From NCBI RefSeq assembly GCF_013694245.2, contig NZ_CP059322.2:3541001-3605000 (forward strand): a stretch of DNA of 64,000 bases, given 5' to 3'. This document shows positions 43,319 to 52,259 of the stretch, piece by piece. Source of the DNA: Micromonospora ferruginea (GTDB lineage: Bacteria; Actinomycetota; Actinomycetes; Mycobacteriales; Micromonosporaceae). Each line of letters begins with the position of its first letter. Position 1 is the first letter of the stretch. Below the pieces are notes generated by a model. That model did no database searches. It saw nothing but the letters and a program-made list of their open reading frames with translations, and was not told the origin of the DNA. A program made the position numbers and the translations under genes.

Positions 43319-43825
43319 TCAGTGCGTCGCGAGGTAGTGCAGCGCCCGCGCCACCACGTCGATGCCGAGGCTGTACTTCAGCGACAGCCACACCACGACG
43401 GAGACGAAGACGAGCCCGATGAGGCCGAGCGCGAAGCGCACCGGCAGCGATCTGCTGGTCACCCAGCGCGTCCAGGAGTTGACGTGGCGGCGGGTGAAGG
43501 CGAGCAGCCGGCGGGCCCAGTGGAACTCGACCGCCCAGACACCGAGGCCGGCGATGACGAGCAGCCAGCCGGGGCCGGGCAGCGGGATGAGCGCGATGCC
43601 GACGGTGACCACGAGGGCGCCGAGGATGCCGATGAAGATCTTCAGGGCGACCCGGCCGGTGGGGTTGGCGCGGATGAGGTCGAGCGTGCTGTGCACCCGA
43701 CCTCGCCAGCCGCGCCGCCGGCGCGGAATGAGAGCGCCTGGCGAACGCCCGTCGACCGGCACCTCACACCCCCGATCAGCCGCGGCCCTGGTCGCCACCG
43801 AGGTGTCCCTCGTGACCATTTCCAC
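43319..43825 (-). CDS. TIGR02611 family membrane protein
   Basis: A 168-aa protein. A polar N-terminus of ~50 residues is followed by helices around VALKIFIGILGALVVTVGIALIPLPGPGWLLVIAGLGVWA (split, ~60-99), which contain the PLPGPGW family motif, and a final helix LGLIGLVFVSVVVWLSL (~133-149). TIGR02611 proteins are common in actinobacteria and of unknown function. It sits directly upstream, in the same direction, of tRNA-Val. Confidence 0.85.
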   Translation of the reverse strand: MEMVTRDTSVATRAAADRGCEVPVDGRSPGALIPRRRRGWRGRVHSTLDLIRANPTGRVALKIFIGILGALVVTVGIALIPLPGPGWLLVIAGLGVWAVEFHWARRLLAFTRRHVNSWTRWVTSRSLPVRFALGLIGLVFVSVVVWLSLKYSLGIDVVARALHYLATH

Positions 43826-44092
43826 CCCCAGTGTCGCCCGCGACCGTCACCCCTGCTGACGACTGGACGTTACCGGAGTAAGTCGACGACTGAACCACCC
43901 GTTGCCGGGCGGAACGACGGAGTGGGCGGAACCGGAAATTCTACGCGGGATCCCATGGTCCTGCGGGCTTTCCGACCCCCTTCCCACCACTGGGTGAAGT
44001 CAGCGTATGGCGGAGCGTAGCCAGGAGCAGCACCTGAGTATGGGAAAAGCGGGACACGCGCGTTCCGCAGCGGTGCCGGGGGGAGAACGTCC

Positions 44093-44524
44093 ATGAGTGT
44101 CATCCGACCGACGACCGTAGAGGTCGAGACGTCGCTAAGGCTCGTCGCGCCTGACGCCACCGCCTTGCCGGTGCGTGCCAGCCTGCGTTACGACCCTGCT
44201 GACCCGTATGCGGTCCATGTCCTGTTCCATGCCGAGTCCGCCGGCGGCGAGGCGGTGAGTTGGTCGTTCGCCCGCGAACTGCTGGTCACCGGTCTCGACG
44301 AACCGGCTGGCATCGGTGACGTCCGGGTCTGGCCGTGGGCCACCCCGCGCGGCGACTTCGTCGCGCTGGCGCTGTCGTCCCCGGACGGCAACGCCCTGTT
44401 CGAGGTCCCGCGCAGCGTGCTGGTGCGCTTCCTGCGCCGGACCTACGTCGTCGTCCCGCGTGGCCGCGAGGCCGAGCACCTGGACGTCGACACCGCGGTG
44501 AACCGGCTGCTCGCCGGTCGCTGA
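44093..44524 (+). CDS. ssgB: SsgA/SsgB-family sporulation and cell-division protein
   Basis: A 143-aa protein with the SALP pattern: VEVETSLRLVAPDATALPVRASLRYDPADPYAVHVLFHAESAGGEAVSWSFARELLVTGL (given as spans, residues ~9-68) and IGDVRVWPW. The size and early sequence fit SsgB, which recruits FtsZ to sporulation septa with SsgA in Streptomyces. The assignment to SsgB over another SALP is probable, not proven. GGGGGGAGAAC is a strong ribosome site. Followed by a 17-bp perfect terminator. Confidence 0.85.
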   Translation: MSVIRPTTVEVETSLRLVAPDATALPVRASLRYDPADPYAVHVLFHAESAGGEAVSWSFARELLVTGLDEPAGIGDVRVWPWATPRGDFVALALSSPDGNALFEVPRSVLVRFLRRTYVVVPRGREAEHLDVDTAVNRLLAGR

Positions 44525-44534
44525 GCACGACCAC

Positions 44535-44577
44535 ACCCGGGGCCGCGCGGATCTGCCGAGTCCGCGCGGCCCCGGGT
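44535..44577. terminator. Strong GC hairpin after ssgB-like gene
   Basis: ACCCGGGGCCGCGCGGA and TCCGCGCGGCCCCGGGT form a perfect 17-bp stem with a 9-nt loop between the convergent ssgB-like and SDR genes. Confidence 0.85.
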
Positions 44578-44602
44578 CGTCTCACCCCAGGGGGTACGCG
44601 GG

Positions 44603-45385
44603 TCAGCCGCGCGTGGTGATCCCACCGTCCACCGGGATGACCGCCCCGGTGAGGTACGCGCCGGCGCGTGACGCGAGGTAGATCGCGGTGCCCGCCATGT
44701 CCTCGGGGCGGCCGATGCGGCCCAGCGGCACCTGCTGCTCGATGGCCGCCCGCGACTCCGGGTCGTCCAGCGCGAACGCCATCATCTTGCTCTCGAACGG
44801 GCCGGGCGCGATCGCGTTGACCGTGATCGCCTCGCCGGCGAGCTGGTGGGCGAGGCCGCGGGTGAGCATGTGCACGGCCGCCTTGGTGGCGGAGTAGGCG
44901 TACACCTCCATCCACGGCACCCGGAGCCCGTCGATCGACCCGATGTTGATGACGCGGGCCGGGTCGTCGGCGTCGGCGGCGGCGCGCAGCGCCGGCAGCA
45001 GCGCGGTGGTGAGCCGGAAGACGGCCTTGACGTTGACCGCCCACAGCTTGTCGAACGCGCCCTCGGGGTATTCCTCCAGCGGCGCGCCCCAGGTGGCGCC
45101 GGCGTTGTTGACCAGCACGTGCAGCCGGTCGTGGCGCTGCCGGACGGCTTCGGCCAGCGCCAGCGCGCCGGCGTCGCTGCTCAGGTCGGCCGGGATGGCC
45201 TCGCAGTGCCCCTCGGCGGAGAGTTCCTTGGCGACCGACTCGCACACGTCGGCCTTGCGCGAGGAGATGATCACGCGGGCGCCGGCCCGGACGAATCCGC
45301 GCGCGATCATCAGCCCGATGCCCCGGGAGCCACCGGTGACCAGGACCGTCTTGCCGTCGACCGAGAACAGATCCGTCATGCCCAT
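44603..45385 (-). CDS. Short-chain dehydrogenase/reductase (classical SDR)
   Basis: A 260-aa enzyme with the full set of motifs: VLVTGGSRGIGLMIARGF (~14-31), VLVNNAGATWG (~93; NNAG), INIGSIDGL with the catalytic Ser (~147), YSATKAAVHML (~163; YxxxK) and the PVDGG C-terminal signature. NAD(P)H-dependent oxidoreductase; the gluconate 5-dehydrogenase/3-ketoacyl reductase-like layout does not fix a substrate. ATG 45385 or 45379. Divergent from the AraC gene. Confidence 0.9.
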   Translation of the reverse strand: MGMTDLFSVDGKTVLVTGGSRGIGLMIARGFVRAGARVIISSRKADVCESVAKELSAEGHCEAIPADLSSDAGALALAEAVRQRHDRLHVLVNNAGATWGAPLEEYPEGAFDKLWAVNVKAVFRLTTALLPALRAAADADDPARVINIGSIDGLRVPWMEVYAYSATKAAVHMLTRGLAHQLAGEAITVNAIAPGPFESKMMAFALDDPESRAAIEQQVPLGRIGRPEDMAGTAIYLASRAGAYLTGAVIPVDGGITTRG

Positions 45386-45502
45386 CCCATCGCCGTTTTC
45401 CGCCGGTCGCGGCCGTCGGCCGGCCCGCGCCTTACCGACCGGTAACGTAACCGTCCGTCGTGTGCGTCGACAAGAGCGCCCGGCCGGGGCGAAACCGCCG
45501 AG

Positions 45503-46453
45503 ATGCAACGTGCTGTCCGGCCGGTTACCGTCGAGGAGATGGTCACTACCGGTCAGCCCCCGCCGGCCACCCGCACCGGCCTGTCGGAATCCCGCCTCGA
45601 CCCCGACGAGATCGTCACCGGCGCGCTCGACGACCTCACCCCCGCGCCGGGCTGGCCCCGGCCGGTGCTCCTCGATCGTGACCTGCTGGTCCTGGTCACC
45701 CACGGACACGGCGCCGCCGAGCTGGACTTCCGGGCCGTGCCGTGCCGCCCCGGCACGCTGCTGCGCGCCCGTCCCGGCCAGGTGTTGCGCTGCGTCGGCA
45801 CGCAGCTCGACGCCACGGTGGTGAGCTGGGGGCCGGACGCGCTGCGCGGCCTCGACGTCGACCCGGACGCGGTGCCCACCCACCGCCAGCTCGCCGGCGA
45901 GGACGAGGACGCGGTGATCAGCGAGGTCACCCAGTTGGCCGTGGACGCCGACCGGCACGCGCTGGTGCCGGCCGCCGCGGCGCTGCTGCGCCACCAGCTC
46001 GCCGTGCTGCTGCTGCGGCTGAGCCTGCTGCCGCACGCCGGCCAGGCGCCGACGCCGCGCGCCGAGGCGGAGACGTTCCGGCGGCTGTGCCGGGAGGTGG
46101 AACGCGGCTACCGGCAGACCCGCCGGGTGGAGGACTACGCCGCCCAGCTCGGCTGCTCGGTGCGTACCCTCACCCGGGCCTGCCTGGCGGTGACCGGCCG
46201 CAGCGCCAAGCAGGTCATCGACGAGCGGGTGGCGTTGCAGGCCTGCCGGCTGCTGGCCGCCACCGACGACCCGATCGCCCGGATCGGCCGGCGGCTCGGT
46301 TTTCCCGAGCCGACCAACTTCGGCCGGTTCTTCACCCGGGAGGTCGGGGTGAGCCCGGGGGCGTTCCGGGCGGCCCGGGAACAGCCGTTGCCCGTCCGTC
46401 CGGTGCGTCCGCGCCCGCCCGCCGACTCCCCCGTGCCGGCCGGCCGGGCATGA
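45503..46453 (+). CDS. AraC family transcriptional regulator
   Basis: A 316-aa protein. The N-terminal cupin-like ligand domain (~40-120; LVTHGHGAAELDFRAVPCRPGTLLRARPGQVLRC, split) is followed by a C-terminal double HTH (~200-295) with YAAQLGCSVRTLTRACLAVTGRS and IGRRLGFPEPTNFGRFFTREVG. It is divergent from the SDR gene, a likely target, and 7 bp upstream of the Rrf2 gene. The start is uncertain: 45503 or in-frame 45539. Confidence 0.87.
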   Translation: MQRAVRPVTVEEMVTTGQPPPATRTGLSESRLDPDEIVTGALDDLTPAPGWPRPVLLDRDLLVLVTHGHGAAELDFRAVPCRPGTLLRARPGQVLRCVGTQLDATVVSWGPDALRGLDVDPDAVPTHRQLAGEDEDAVISEVTQLAVDADRHALVPAAAALLRHQLAVLLLRLSLLPHAGQAPTPRAEAETFRRLCREVERGYRQTRRVEDYAAQLGCSVRTLTRACLAVTGRSAKQVIDERVALQACRLLAATDDPIARIGRRLGFPEPTNFGRFFTREVGVSPGAFRAAREQPLPVRPVRPRPPADSPVPAGRA

Positions 46454-46460
46454 TGGCACT

Positions 46461-46916
46461 GTGCAGATCTCCGCGCGCGGCGACTACGCGGTCCGGGCGG
46501 CCCTGAGCCTGGCCACCGCGTACCCCACCCTGCTGTCCACCCAGGCCATCGCGGCGGAGCAGGACATGCCCCGCAAGTTCCTCGAGGCGGTGCTGGCCGA
46601 CCTGCGCCGGTCCGGGATCGTCCGGGCCCAGCGCGGCGCGGAGGGTGGCTACACGTTGTCCCGGCCGCCGCGCGAGGTCACCATCGGGCAGGTGTTGCGC
46701 GCCGTCGACGGTCCGCTCGCCGGGGTACGCGGGATGCGACCCGAGGAGACGAAGTACGAGGGCGCGGCGGAGAACCTGCCCCGGCTCTGGGTGGCGGTGC
46801 GCGCCTCGGTGCGGCGGGTGGTCGACGAGGTGAGCCTGGACGAGCTGGTCAGTGGCCGGTTGCCGGCGCACGTGCGCAAGCTGACCACCCAGCCGGACGC
46901 GTGGGAGCCGCGCTGA
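46461..46916 (+). CDS. Rrf2-family repressor lacking Fe-S cysteines (CymR-like)
   Basis: A 151-aa Rrf2 regulator: MQISARGDYAVRAALSLA at the start, DMPRKFLEAVLADLRRSGIV recognition helix and RGAEGGYTLSRPP wing. The protein has no cysteine at all, so it cannot hold the Fe-S cluster of IscR/NsrR/RsrR and resembles the CymR-type cysteine-metabolism regulators. It converges, end to end, with the organosulfur operon at 46917, which supports that role. GTG start. Confidence 0.87.
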   Translation: MQISARGDYAVRAALSLATAYPTLLSTQAIAAEQDMPRKFLEAVLADLRRSGIVRAQRGAEGGYTLSRPPREVTIGQVLRAVDGPLAGVRGMRPEETKYEGAAENLPRLWVAVRASVRRVVDEVSLDELVSGRLPAHVRKLTTQPDAWEPR

Positions 46917-47528
46917 TCACAGGGTGGTGACCACCTCCTCGTAGGCCAGCCGGGGCAGGCGTGGCCGCTCGGCGCCCGGCGCGGGCCGGCCGATGTTCAT
47001 CAGCAGCAGCACCCGGTGCCGCCCGTCCGGGAAGAACTCGCGTTCCACCCCGGCCGGGTCGAAGCCGGCCATCGGCCCGGCGGCCAGCCCGGCCGCGCGG
47101 ACGCCGACCACCAGGTAGCCGATCTGGAGCGCGGCGTTGAACCGGGCCTGCGCCTCCCGACCGGCCGGGTCGCCGGTGAACCAGTCCCGCGCGCCGGGGC
47201 GGTGCGGGAACAGCTCGGGCAGCCGGTCGTGCCAGTCCACGTCGGCGGCGAGCACCGCGGTCAGCGGCGCGCCGGCGGTCTTGTCCCGGTTGCCGGCGCT
47301 GACGTGCGGCAGCAGCCGTGCCCGGGCGGCCGGCGAGCGCAGCAGCAGCACCCGCAGCGGCTGCGCGTTCATCGCGGTCGGGCCGTTGCGGACCAGGTCG
47401 TGCACGGCCCGGACCTGGGCGTCGTCGACCGGCTCGGCGGTGAACGCGTGGGCCGTGCGGGCCGCCCGGAACAGCAGGTCCTGGGCGGCCCGGTCCAGCG
47501 CGAGCAGTTCGTCGGCGGGGGCGGTCAC
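46917..47528 (-). CDS. Malonic semialdehyde reductase-like nitroreductase (RutE/HadB type)
   Basis: A 203-aa FMN-dependent nitroreductase fold: ALDRAAQDLLFRAARTAHAFT at the start, then VRNGPTAMNAQPLRVLLLRS (~50-69) with the SxMNxQPxR FMN-binding motif. GVRAAGLAAGPMAGFDPAGVEREFFPDG is the RutE/HadB-like C-terminal signature. It probably reduces a small aldehyde, enal or flavin-linked product. The GTG overlaps the flavin-reductase stop (GTGA). Last gene of the six-gene sulfur operon. Confidence 0.83.
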   Translation of the reverse strand: MTAPADELLALDRAAQDLLFRAARTAHAFTAEPVDDAQVRAVHDLVRNGPTAMNAQPLRVLLLRSPAARARLLPHVSAGNRDKTAGAPLTAVLAADVDWHDRLPELFPHRPGARDWFTGDPAGREAQARFNAALQIGYLVVGVRAAGLAAGPMAGFDPAGVEREFFPDGRHRVLLLMNIGRPAPGAERPRLPRLAYEEVVTTL

Positions 47529-48088
47529 CACGACTCGGACCAGTCCTCGACCGTCGTGGTGTAGCGGCCCCGGTGGTGCAGCAGCGGGTCGCCGTCCTCG
47601 CCGGCGCCGAGCGCCAGCGGCTCGCCCAGCACGATCGTGTGGTCGCCGGCCTCGATCTGCCGGACCACCCGGCACAGCAGCACGGCCAGCGCGTCGCCGA
47701 TCAGCGGCACCCCGAACGGGCCGGTGCTCCAGCCGGGGTGCGCGGTGAACCGGTCGATGCCGCTGGTGGCGAAGATCCGCGCGATCTCCTGCTGGCCGGA
47801 GGCGAGCAGGTGCACGGCCACGTGCTCGGCGTGCGCGACGGTCGGCCAGCTCGACGACGCGCGGCCGAGGCAGACCGACACCAGCGGCGGGTCCAGCGAG
47901 ACCGAGGTGAACGAGGTGGCGGTGAAGCCGGCCGGGGGCAGCGTCGGCAGGAGCCGGTCGCCGCGCAGGCCGGGCGTGGTGACCACGGTGACCGTGGACG
48001 CCTGGCGGCGCAGCAGGCCGCGGAACGAGTCGACGTCGACCGGGCGCAGCTCGACGGTGCCGGTGGCCGGCCGGTCCACGGTGGTCAC
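47525..48088 (-). CDS. NAD(P)H:flavin reductase (flavin_reduct domain)
   Basis: A 187-aa flavin reductase-like protein: FRGLLRRQASTVTVVTT, GFTATSFTSVSLDPPLVSVCLGRASSSW (~55-82; the typical TATSF-SLDPPLV motif) and DHTIVLGEPLAL. It supplies FMNH2 to the monooxygenase encoded directly upstream. The GTG start overlaps the monooxygenase stop. Two-component desulfurisation systems (SsuDE, DszD, SnaB) have exactly this pairing. Confidence 0.88.
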   Translation of the reverse strand: MTTVDRPATGTVELRPVDVDSFRGLLRRQASTVTVVTTPGLRGDRLLPTLPPAGFTATSFTSVSLDPPLVSVCLGRASSSWPTVAHAEHVAVHLLASGQQEIARIFATSGIDRFTAHPGWSTGPFGVPLIGDALAVLLCRVVRQIEAGDHTIVLGEPLALGAGEDGDPLLHHRGRYTTTVEDWSESW

Positions 48089-49419
48089 GACGCCACCAGC
48101 TCTCGGACGGCGTGGACGCTCGCCGGGCGGGGCAGGCCGTAGTGCTCGCGCAGCGTGCGGCCGGTGTAGGCGGACCGGAACAGCCCGCGCCGGCGCAGCA
48201 GGGGTACGACGTGGTCCACGAAGGCCTCCAGTCCGTGGGGTAGCAGCGGTGGCATGACGTTGAAGCCGTCGGCGGCGCCCTGGGTGAACCAGAGCTCGAT
48301 CTGGTCGGCGATCTGCTCCGGGGTGCCGACCACCACCCGGTGCCCGCGTCCGCCGCCGAGGCGGCCGATGAGCTGCCGCAGGGTGAGCCGGTCGCGCCGG
48401 GCCAGGTCGACGACGAGCTGGTAGCGGCTCTGGTGCGACTGCACGGCGGTGGCGTCGGGCAGGTCGGGCAGCGGCCCGTCCAGCGGCAGGCCGGTCAGGT
48501 CGAGCCCGGTCATGCCGGAGAGCTGGGCGAGGGCGTGCTCGGGCACGATCAGCGCCTCCAGTTCGTCGGCGAGGGCACGGGCCTCGGCTTCCGTACCCCC
48601 GATCACCGGCGCGATACCGGGCAGCACCTTGACCAGGTCCGGGTCGCGGCCGGCGTCGGCGACGGCCCGCTTGAGCGCGGCGTGGAAGGCCTGGCCGTCG
48701 GCGAGCGTCTGCTGCGCGGTGAACACGGCCTCGGCGTAGCGGGCGGCGAACGCGATGCCGTCGGCGGACGAGCCGGCCTGCACCAGCAGCGGCCGGCCCT
48801 GCGGCGGTCGGGGCGTGTTGAGCGGGCCGGCCACCCGGAACCGCTCGCCGGCGTGCGCGATCTCGTGCACCCGGTCGGTGTCGGCGAAGACGCCGGCGGC
48901 GGTGTCGAGGACCAGCGCGTCGTCCTCCCAACTGTCCCAGAGCTTGATCGCCACCTCGACGTGCTCGGCGGCCCGGCGGTAGCGGTCGGCGTGCGCGGGA
49001 TGGTCGTCGAGGTTGAAGTTGCGGGCCTCCCGCGCCTGGGCGGAGGTGACGATGTTCCAGCCGGCCCGGCCGCCGCTGAGGTGGTCGAGCGAGGCGAACG
49101 CGCGGGCCAGGTTGAACGGTTCGGTGTAGCTGGTCGAGGCGGTGGCGATCAGCCCGATGTGCTCGGTGGCGGTGGCCAGCGCGGCGAGCAGCGTGAGCGG
49201 TTCGAAAACGGCCTGGATGTTGTGGCGGACGGCCGGGCCGACGGCCAGCCCGTCGGCGAGGAAGACCGAGTCGAGCGTGCCCCGCTCGGCGATGCGGGCC
49301 AGCTCCTGGAAGTGGCGGACGTCGCCGAGGCGGGCGGGGTCGGTGAGCGGGTGCCGCCAGGCGGCCTCGTGGTGGCCGACGCCCATCAGGAAGGCGTTGA
49401 GGTGCAGGGTGCGGGTCAT
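48085..49419 (-). CDS. NtaA/SnaA/DszA-type FMNH2-dependent monooxygenase
   Basis: A 444-aa luciferase-like TIM-barrel monooxygenase: LHLNAFLMGVGHHEAAWRHP at the start, GTLDSVFLADGLAVGP, SGGRAGWNIVTSAQAREARNF (~111-131) and GRPLLVQAGSSADGIAFAARYAEAVFT (split, ~206-232), all typical of the NtaA/SnaA/DszA/SoxA family. This family uses reduced FMN and O2 to break C-S or C-N bonds. AGAGGA precedes the ATG. Gene 4 of the operon, after the ABC transporter. Confidence 0.92.
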   Translation of the reverse strand: MTRTLHLNAFLMGVGHHEAAWRHPLTDPARLGDVRHFQELARIAERGTLDSVFLADGLAVGPAVRHNIQAVFEPLTLLAALATATEHIGLIATASTSYTEPFNLARAFASLDHLSGGRAGWNIVTSAQAREARNFNLDDHPAHADRYRRAAEHVEVAIKLWDSWEDDALVLDTAAGVFADTDRVHEIAHAGERFRVAGPLNTPRPPQGRPLLVQAGSSADGIAFAARYAEAVFTAQQTLADGQAFHAALKRAVADAGRDPDLVKVLPGIAPVIGGTEAEARALADELEALIVPEHALAQLSGMTGLDLTGLPLDGPLPDLPDATAVQSHQSRYQLVVDLARRDRLTLRQLIGRLGGGRGHRVVVGTPEQIADQIELWFTQGAADGFNVMPPLLPHGLEAFVDHVVPLLRRRGLFRSAYTGRTLREHYGLPRPASVHAVRELVAS

Positions 49420-49430
49420 GGCGGGTCCTC

Positions 49431-50282
49431 TCAGGCGGTGGTGACGTCGACGCGCCAGGTGGAGAAGCGGCGTTCCCCGGCGACGAGGAGCTGGTTGACC
49501 ACCAGCCCGATGGCGGAGATGGTGACGATCCCGGCGTACATGTCGGGGATCGCGAAGTTGTACTGCGCGTAGTTCACGAGGTAGCCGAGGCCGGCCTTGG
49601 CGCCGACCATCTCGGCGGCGACCAGCACCAGGATCGAGTAGGCCCCGGCCAGCCGGACGCCGGTGAAGATGGTCGGCACGGCCGCCGGCAGGATCACCTT
49701 CTGGAACAGCCGCAGGTGGTTGAGGCCCATCGAGCGGGCCGAGCGGACCAGCAGCGGGTCGACGCCCTTCACGCCGGCGACGGTGTTCAGCAGGATCGGC
49801 CACGAGCAGGCGTAGAGCACCAGGGCGATCTTGGAGGTCTCGCCGAGCCCGAGGATGAGCACGAAGACCGGCAGCAGGGCCAGCGCGGCGGTGTTGCGGA
49901 ACACCTCCAGCAGCGGGCTGAGCAGGTCCGCGAGGGGTCGGTACCAGCCGATCAGCAGGCCGACCGGGATCGCGGTGACCACGGCGAGCGCCAGGCCGGT
50001 GAGCGAGCGGGTCAGGCTGGCGCCGACGTGCTCGGCGAGCTGCCCGCTGCGCAGCAGCTCCCACCAGGCGACGAGCACCTCGGACAGCGGGGGCAGGAAG
50101 ACCCGGTCGACCAGGCCGGTGCGGGGCACGGTCTCCCAGATCGCGGCCAGCGCCAGCAGCGCGACGCTGCGGTGCAGGGCCCGGCCGCCGAGCGCGAGCA
50201 GCCGCCCGGACCGGGCGGGCACGACGGCCGCCGGGGACGGGGCGGGCCGGGTCACGGCGGGTCGTTCGGCGACGTCAACCAA
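49431..50282 (-). CDS. ABC transporter permease (SsuC/TauC-like)
   Basis: A 283-aa permease with about six membrane helices and the inner-membrane EAA loop (SARSMGLNHLRLFQKVILPAAVPTIFTGVRLAGAY, split ~177-210) typical of nitrate/sulfonate/taurine systems. It forms the channel for import of the ligand captured by the lipoprotein. It begins with TTG, overlapping the ATPase gene by 8 bp, and the monooxygenase starts 11 bp after it. Confidence 0.9.
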   Translation of the reverse strand: MVDVAERPAVTRPAPSPAAVVPARSGRLLALGGRALHRSVALLALAAIWETVPRTGLVDRVFLPPLSEVLVAWWELLRSGQLAEHVGASLTRSLTGLALAVVTAIPVGLLIGWYRPLADLLSPLLEVFRNTAALALLPVFVLILGLGETSKIALVLYACSWPILLNTVAGVKGVDPLLVRSARSMGLNHLRLFQKVILPAAVPTIFTGVRLAGAYSILVLVAAEMVGAKAGLGYLVNYAQYNFAIPDMYAGIVTISAIGLVVNQLLVAGERRFSTWRVDVTTA

Positions 50283-51090
50283 CGCGGGCCTCCTCGCGGA
50301 CGGCGGACTGCGCGGCGCGGACCTCGTCGCGCAGCAACGTCCAGATCTGGTGCCGGTGGTGGCGGAACGCGTCGGTGGAGCGGACGTCCTCCTCCGCCTC
50401 CCGGTCGCCGAGTTCGATGTCGATGACCTGCTTGATCCGGCCGGGGCGCGACGTCATCACGGCGACCCGCTGCCCCAGGTGCACGGCCTCGTCGATGCCG
50501 TGCGTGATGAACACGATCGTCTTGCCGGTGGCCTGCCAGATCCGCACCAGCTCGTCCTGGAGGGAGTCGCGGGTCTGCGCGTCGAGCGCGGCGAACGGCT
50601 CGTCCATCAGCAGCACGTCCGGGTCGTACGCGAGGCTGCGGGCGATGGCGACGCGTTGCTTCATGCCGCCGGACAGCTCGTGCGGGTAGCGGTCGGCGAA
50701 CCCGGTGAGGCCGACCAGTTCCAGGTGGTGGGCGACCCGTTCGGCGCGTTCGGCACGGGGCAGGCCCTTGGCCTCCAGGCCGAACGCGACGTTGCCGGCG
50801 GCGGTGCGCCAGGGCAGCAGCGCGTACTGCTGGAAGACGATGCCCCGGTCGAGGCCGGGCCCGGTCACCGGGCGGCCGTCGACCAGCACCTGCCCGCCGG
50901 TCGGGGTGGCCAGCCCGCCGAGCAGGTCGAGCAGGGTGGACTTGCCGCAGCCGCTGGGGCCGACGACGACCAGGAACTCGCCGGGGCGTACGCCGAGGGT
51001 CACCTCGTCGAGCGCGGTGACCGCGCCGCCGCCACGCCGGCCGGGGAAGACCTTGCGCACCCGGTCGAAGAGGATCTTGTCGGTGCTCAT
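50275..51090 (-). CDS. ABC transporter ATPase (SsuB/TauB-like)
   Basis: A 271-aa ATPase with Walker A GPSGCGKST (44-52), Q-loop FQQYALLPW (~86), signature LSGGMKQR (~139), Walker B VLLMDEP (~160) and the H-loop FITHGIDEA. The nitrate/sulfonate/taurine family layout and the partner genes indicate sulfonate-type import. ATG overlaps the binding-protein stop codon. Confidence 0.93.
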   Translation of the reverse strand: MSTDKILFDRVRKVFPGRRGGGAVTALDEVTLGVRPGEFLVVVGPSGCGKSTLLDLLGGLATPTGGQVLVDGRPVTGPGLDRGIVFQQYALLPWRTAAGNVAFGLEAKGLPRAERAERVAHHLELVGLTGFADRYPHELSGGMKQRVAIARSLAYDPDVLLMDEPFAALDAQTRDSLQDELVRIWQATGKTIVFITHGIDEAVHLGQRVAVMTSRPGRIKQVIDIELGDREAEEDVRSTDAFRHHRHQIWTLLRDEVRAAQSAVREEARVG

Positions 51091-52118
51091 GCGCCACCGC
51101 CGGGGTTGGCGAACGCGTTGAACCGGTTGGTGTAGAGGTCGCCGGGCTTCGGCCGGGCGCCCTTCAGCTCGCCGGCGTCGGCCAGCCAGTCGATCCAGGT
51201 GGCGAACTCCCGGTCGGTGATCACGCCGCCGGCCTCGGCCACACCGCTGGACTTCCAGTAGTCGACCAGGGTGGCGTCCTCGTTGCGGCCACGCTTGCCG
51301 ATGACGGCCTTGAGCCGGGCCACCACCGTCTCGCGCGGCTGGGTACGCGCCCACTCGATCGCCTTGCCCACACCGGTGACGAACGCGCGGACGGTGTCCG
51401 GGTTGCGGGCGATGAAGTCGTCGCGGAAGACGTAGCTGCCGGCGCTGAACGCGCCGAGCAGTTCGTAGTCGGTGAACACGGTGCGGATGCCGCCGCCCGC
51501 GACCGCCTTGTCGCGGATCACGCCGCCGAGCACCGCGACGTCGATCTGCCCGGCGCGCAGGGACTGTTCGGTGTTGACCGGCGGCAGCGCGACCAGCTCG
51601 ACCCGGCCGATCTCGTCGGCGGTCAGGCCGCCCCGGGCGAGCCAGGTGCGCAGCACGGCCTCGGCGTGCGCGCCGAGCGTGTTCATGCCGACCCGCTTGC
51701 CGATCAGGTCGCGGGGTCCGCGGATCGGGCTGCGGTCGAGCACGTAGTAGCCCTGGAAGGTCTGCGCGTCGGAGCCGTAGTAGCTGACCACCGCCGTGAT
51801 CGGGGCGTTCGCGGCCTGGAGCTTGACGATCGCGCCGTTGAACGCGCCGCCGAAGTCGCTCTGGCCGGTGGCGGTGGCCTGGATGTCGGCGGGGCCGCCG
51901 GTGACGTTGCCGATCCAGTCGAGCTTCACGTCGCCGAGGTAGCCGAGGTCGGCGGCGAGTTCGGGGAGGGTCACCTGACCGACCGAACCCTGGTAGCGCA
52001 GGGTTTTCGTCGGTGCGCCGCCGGCGGCGGCGTCGGCGCCGCACCCGGTGGCGGCGGTGAGGGCGAGCAGGGCGACGGCGGCGGCGAGGGCACGCCGCGG
52101 CGATCGGGTCGAGGGCAT
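51087..52118 (-). CDS. Sulfonate/nitrate/taurine-type solute-binding lipoprotein
   Basis: A 343-aa extracytoplasmic lipoprotein. A basic start MPSTRSPRR, hydrophobic core ALAAAVALLALTAATGC and lipobox TATGC place lipid-Cys at ~23. The mature part has LPELAADLGYLGDVKLDWIG, TGQSDFGGAFNGAIVKL and RGPRDLIGKRVGMNTLGA, matching SsuA/TauA-like binding proteins. ATG preceded by AGGAG. First structural gene of the operon, 141 nt after a cysteine-ended leader peptide. Confidence 0.9.
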   Translation of the reverse strand: MPSTRSPRRALAAAVALLALTAATGCGADAAAGGAPTKTLRYQGSVGQVTLPELAADLGYLGDVKLDWIGNVTGGPADIQATATGQSDFGGAFNGAIVKLQAANAPITAVVSYYGSDAQTFQGYYVLDRSPIRGPRDLIGKRVGMNTLGAHAEAVLRTWLARGGLTADEIGRVELVALPPVNTEQSLRAGQIDVAVLGGVIRDKAVAGGGIRTVFTDYELLGAFSAGSYVFRDDFIARNPDTVRAFVTGVGKAIEWARTQPRETVVARLKAVIGKRGRNEDATLVDYWKSSGVAEAGGVITDREFATWIDWLADAGELKGARPKPGDLYTNRFNAFANPGGGA

Positions 52119-52259
52119 GGCGGTGTCTCCTGATCTGTCCACGAAGCGGTGGAGGGGGCCCGCGTGGGGCCGGAGCGCACGCCGCACCGCGCCGGGCCAC
52201 GATGCGCCGGCGGCGGGAACGGACGAGCTGCGGAGGAGGGGGAACGACGAGCGTTCGGC

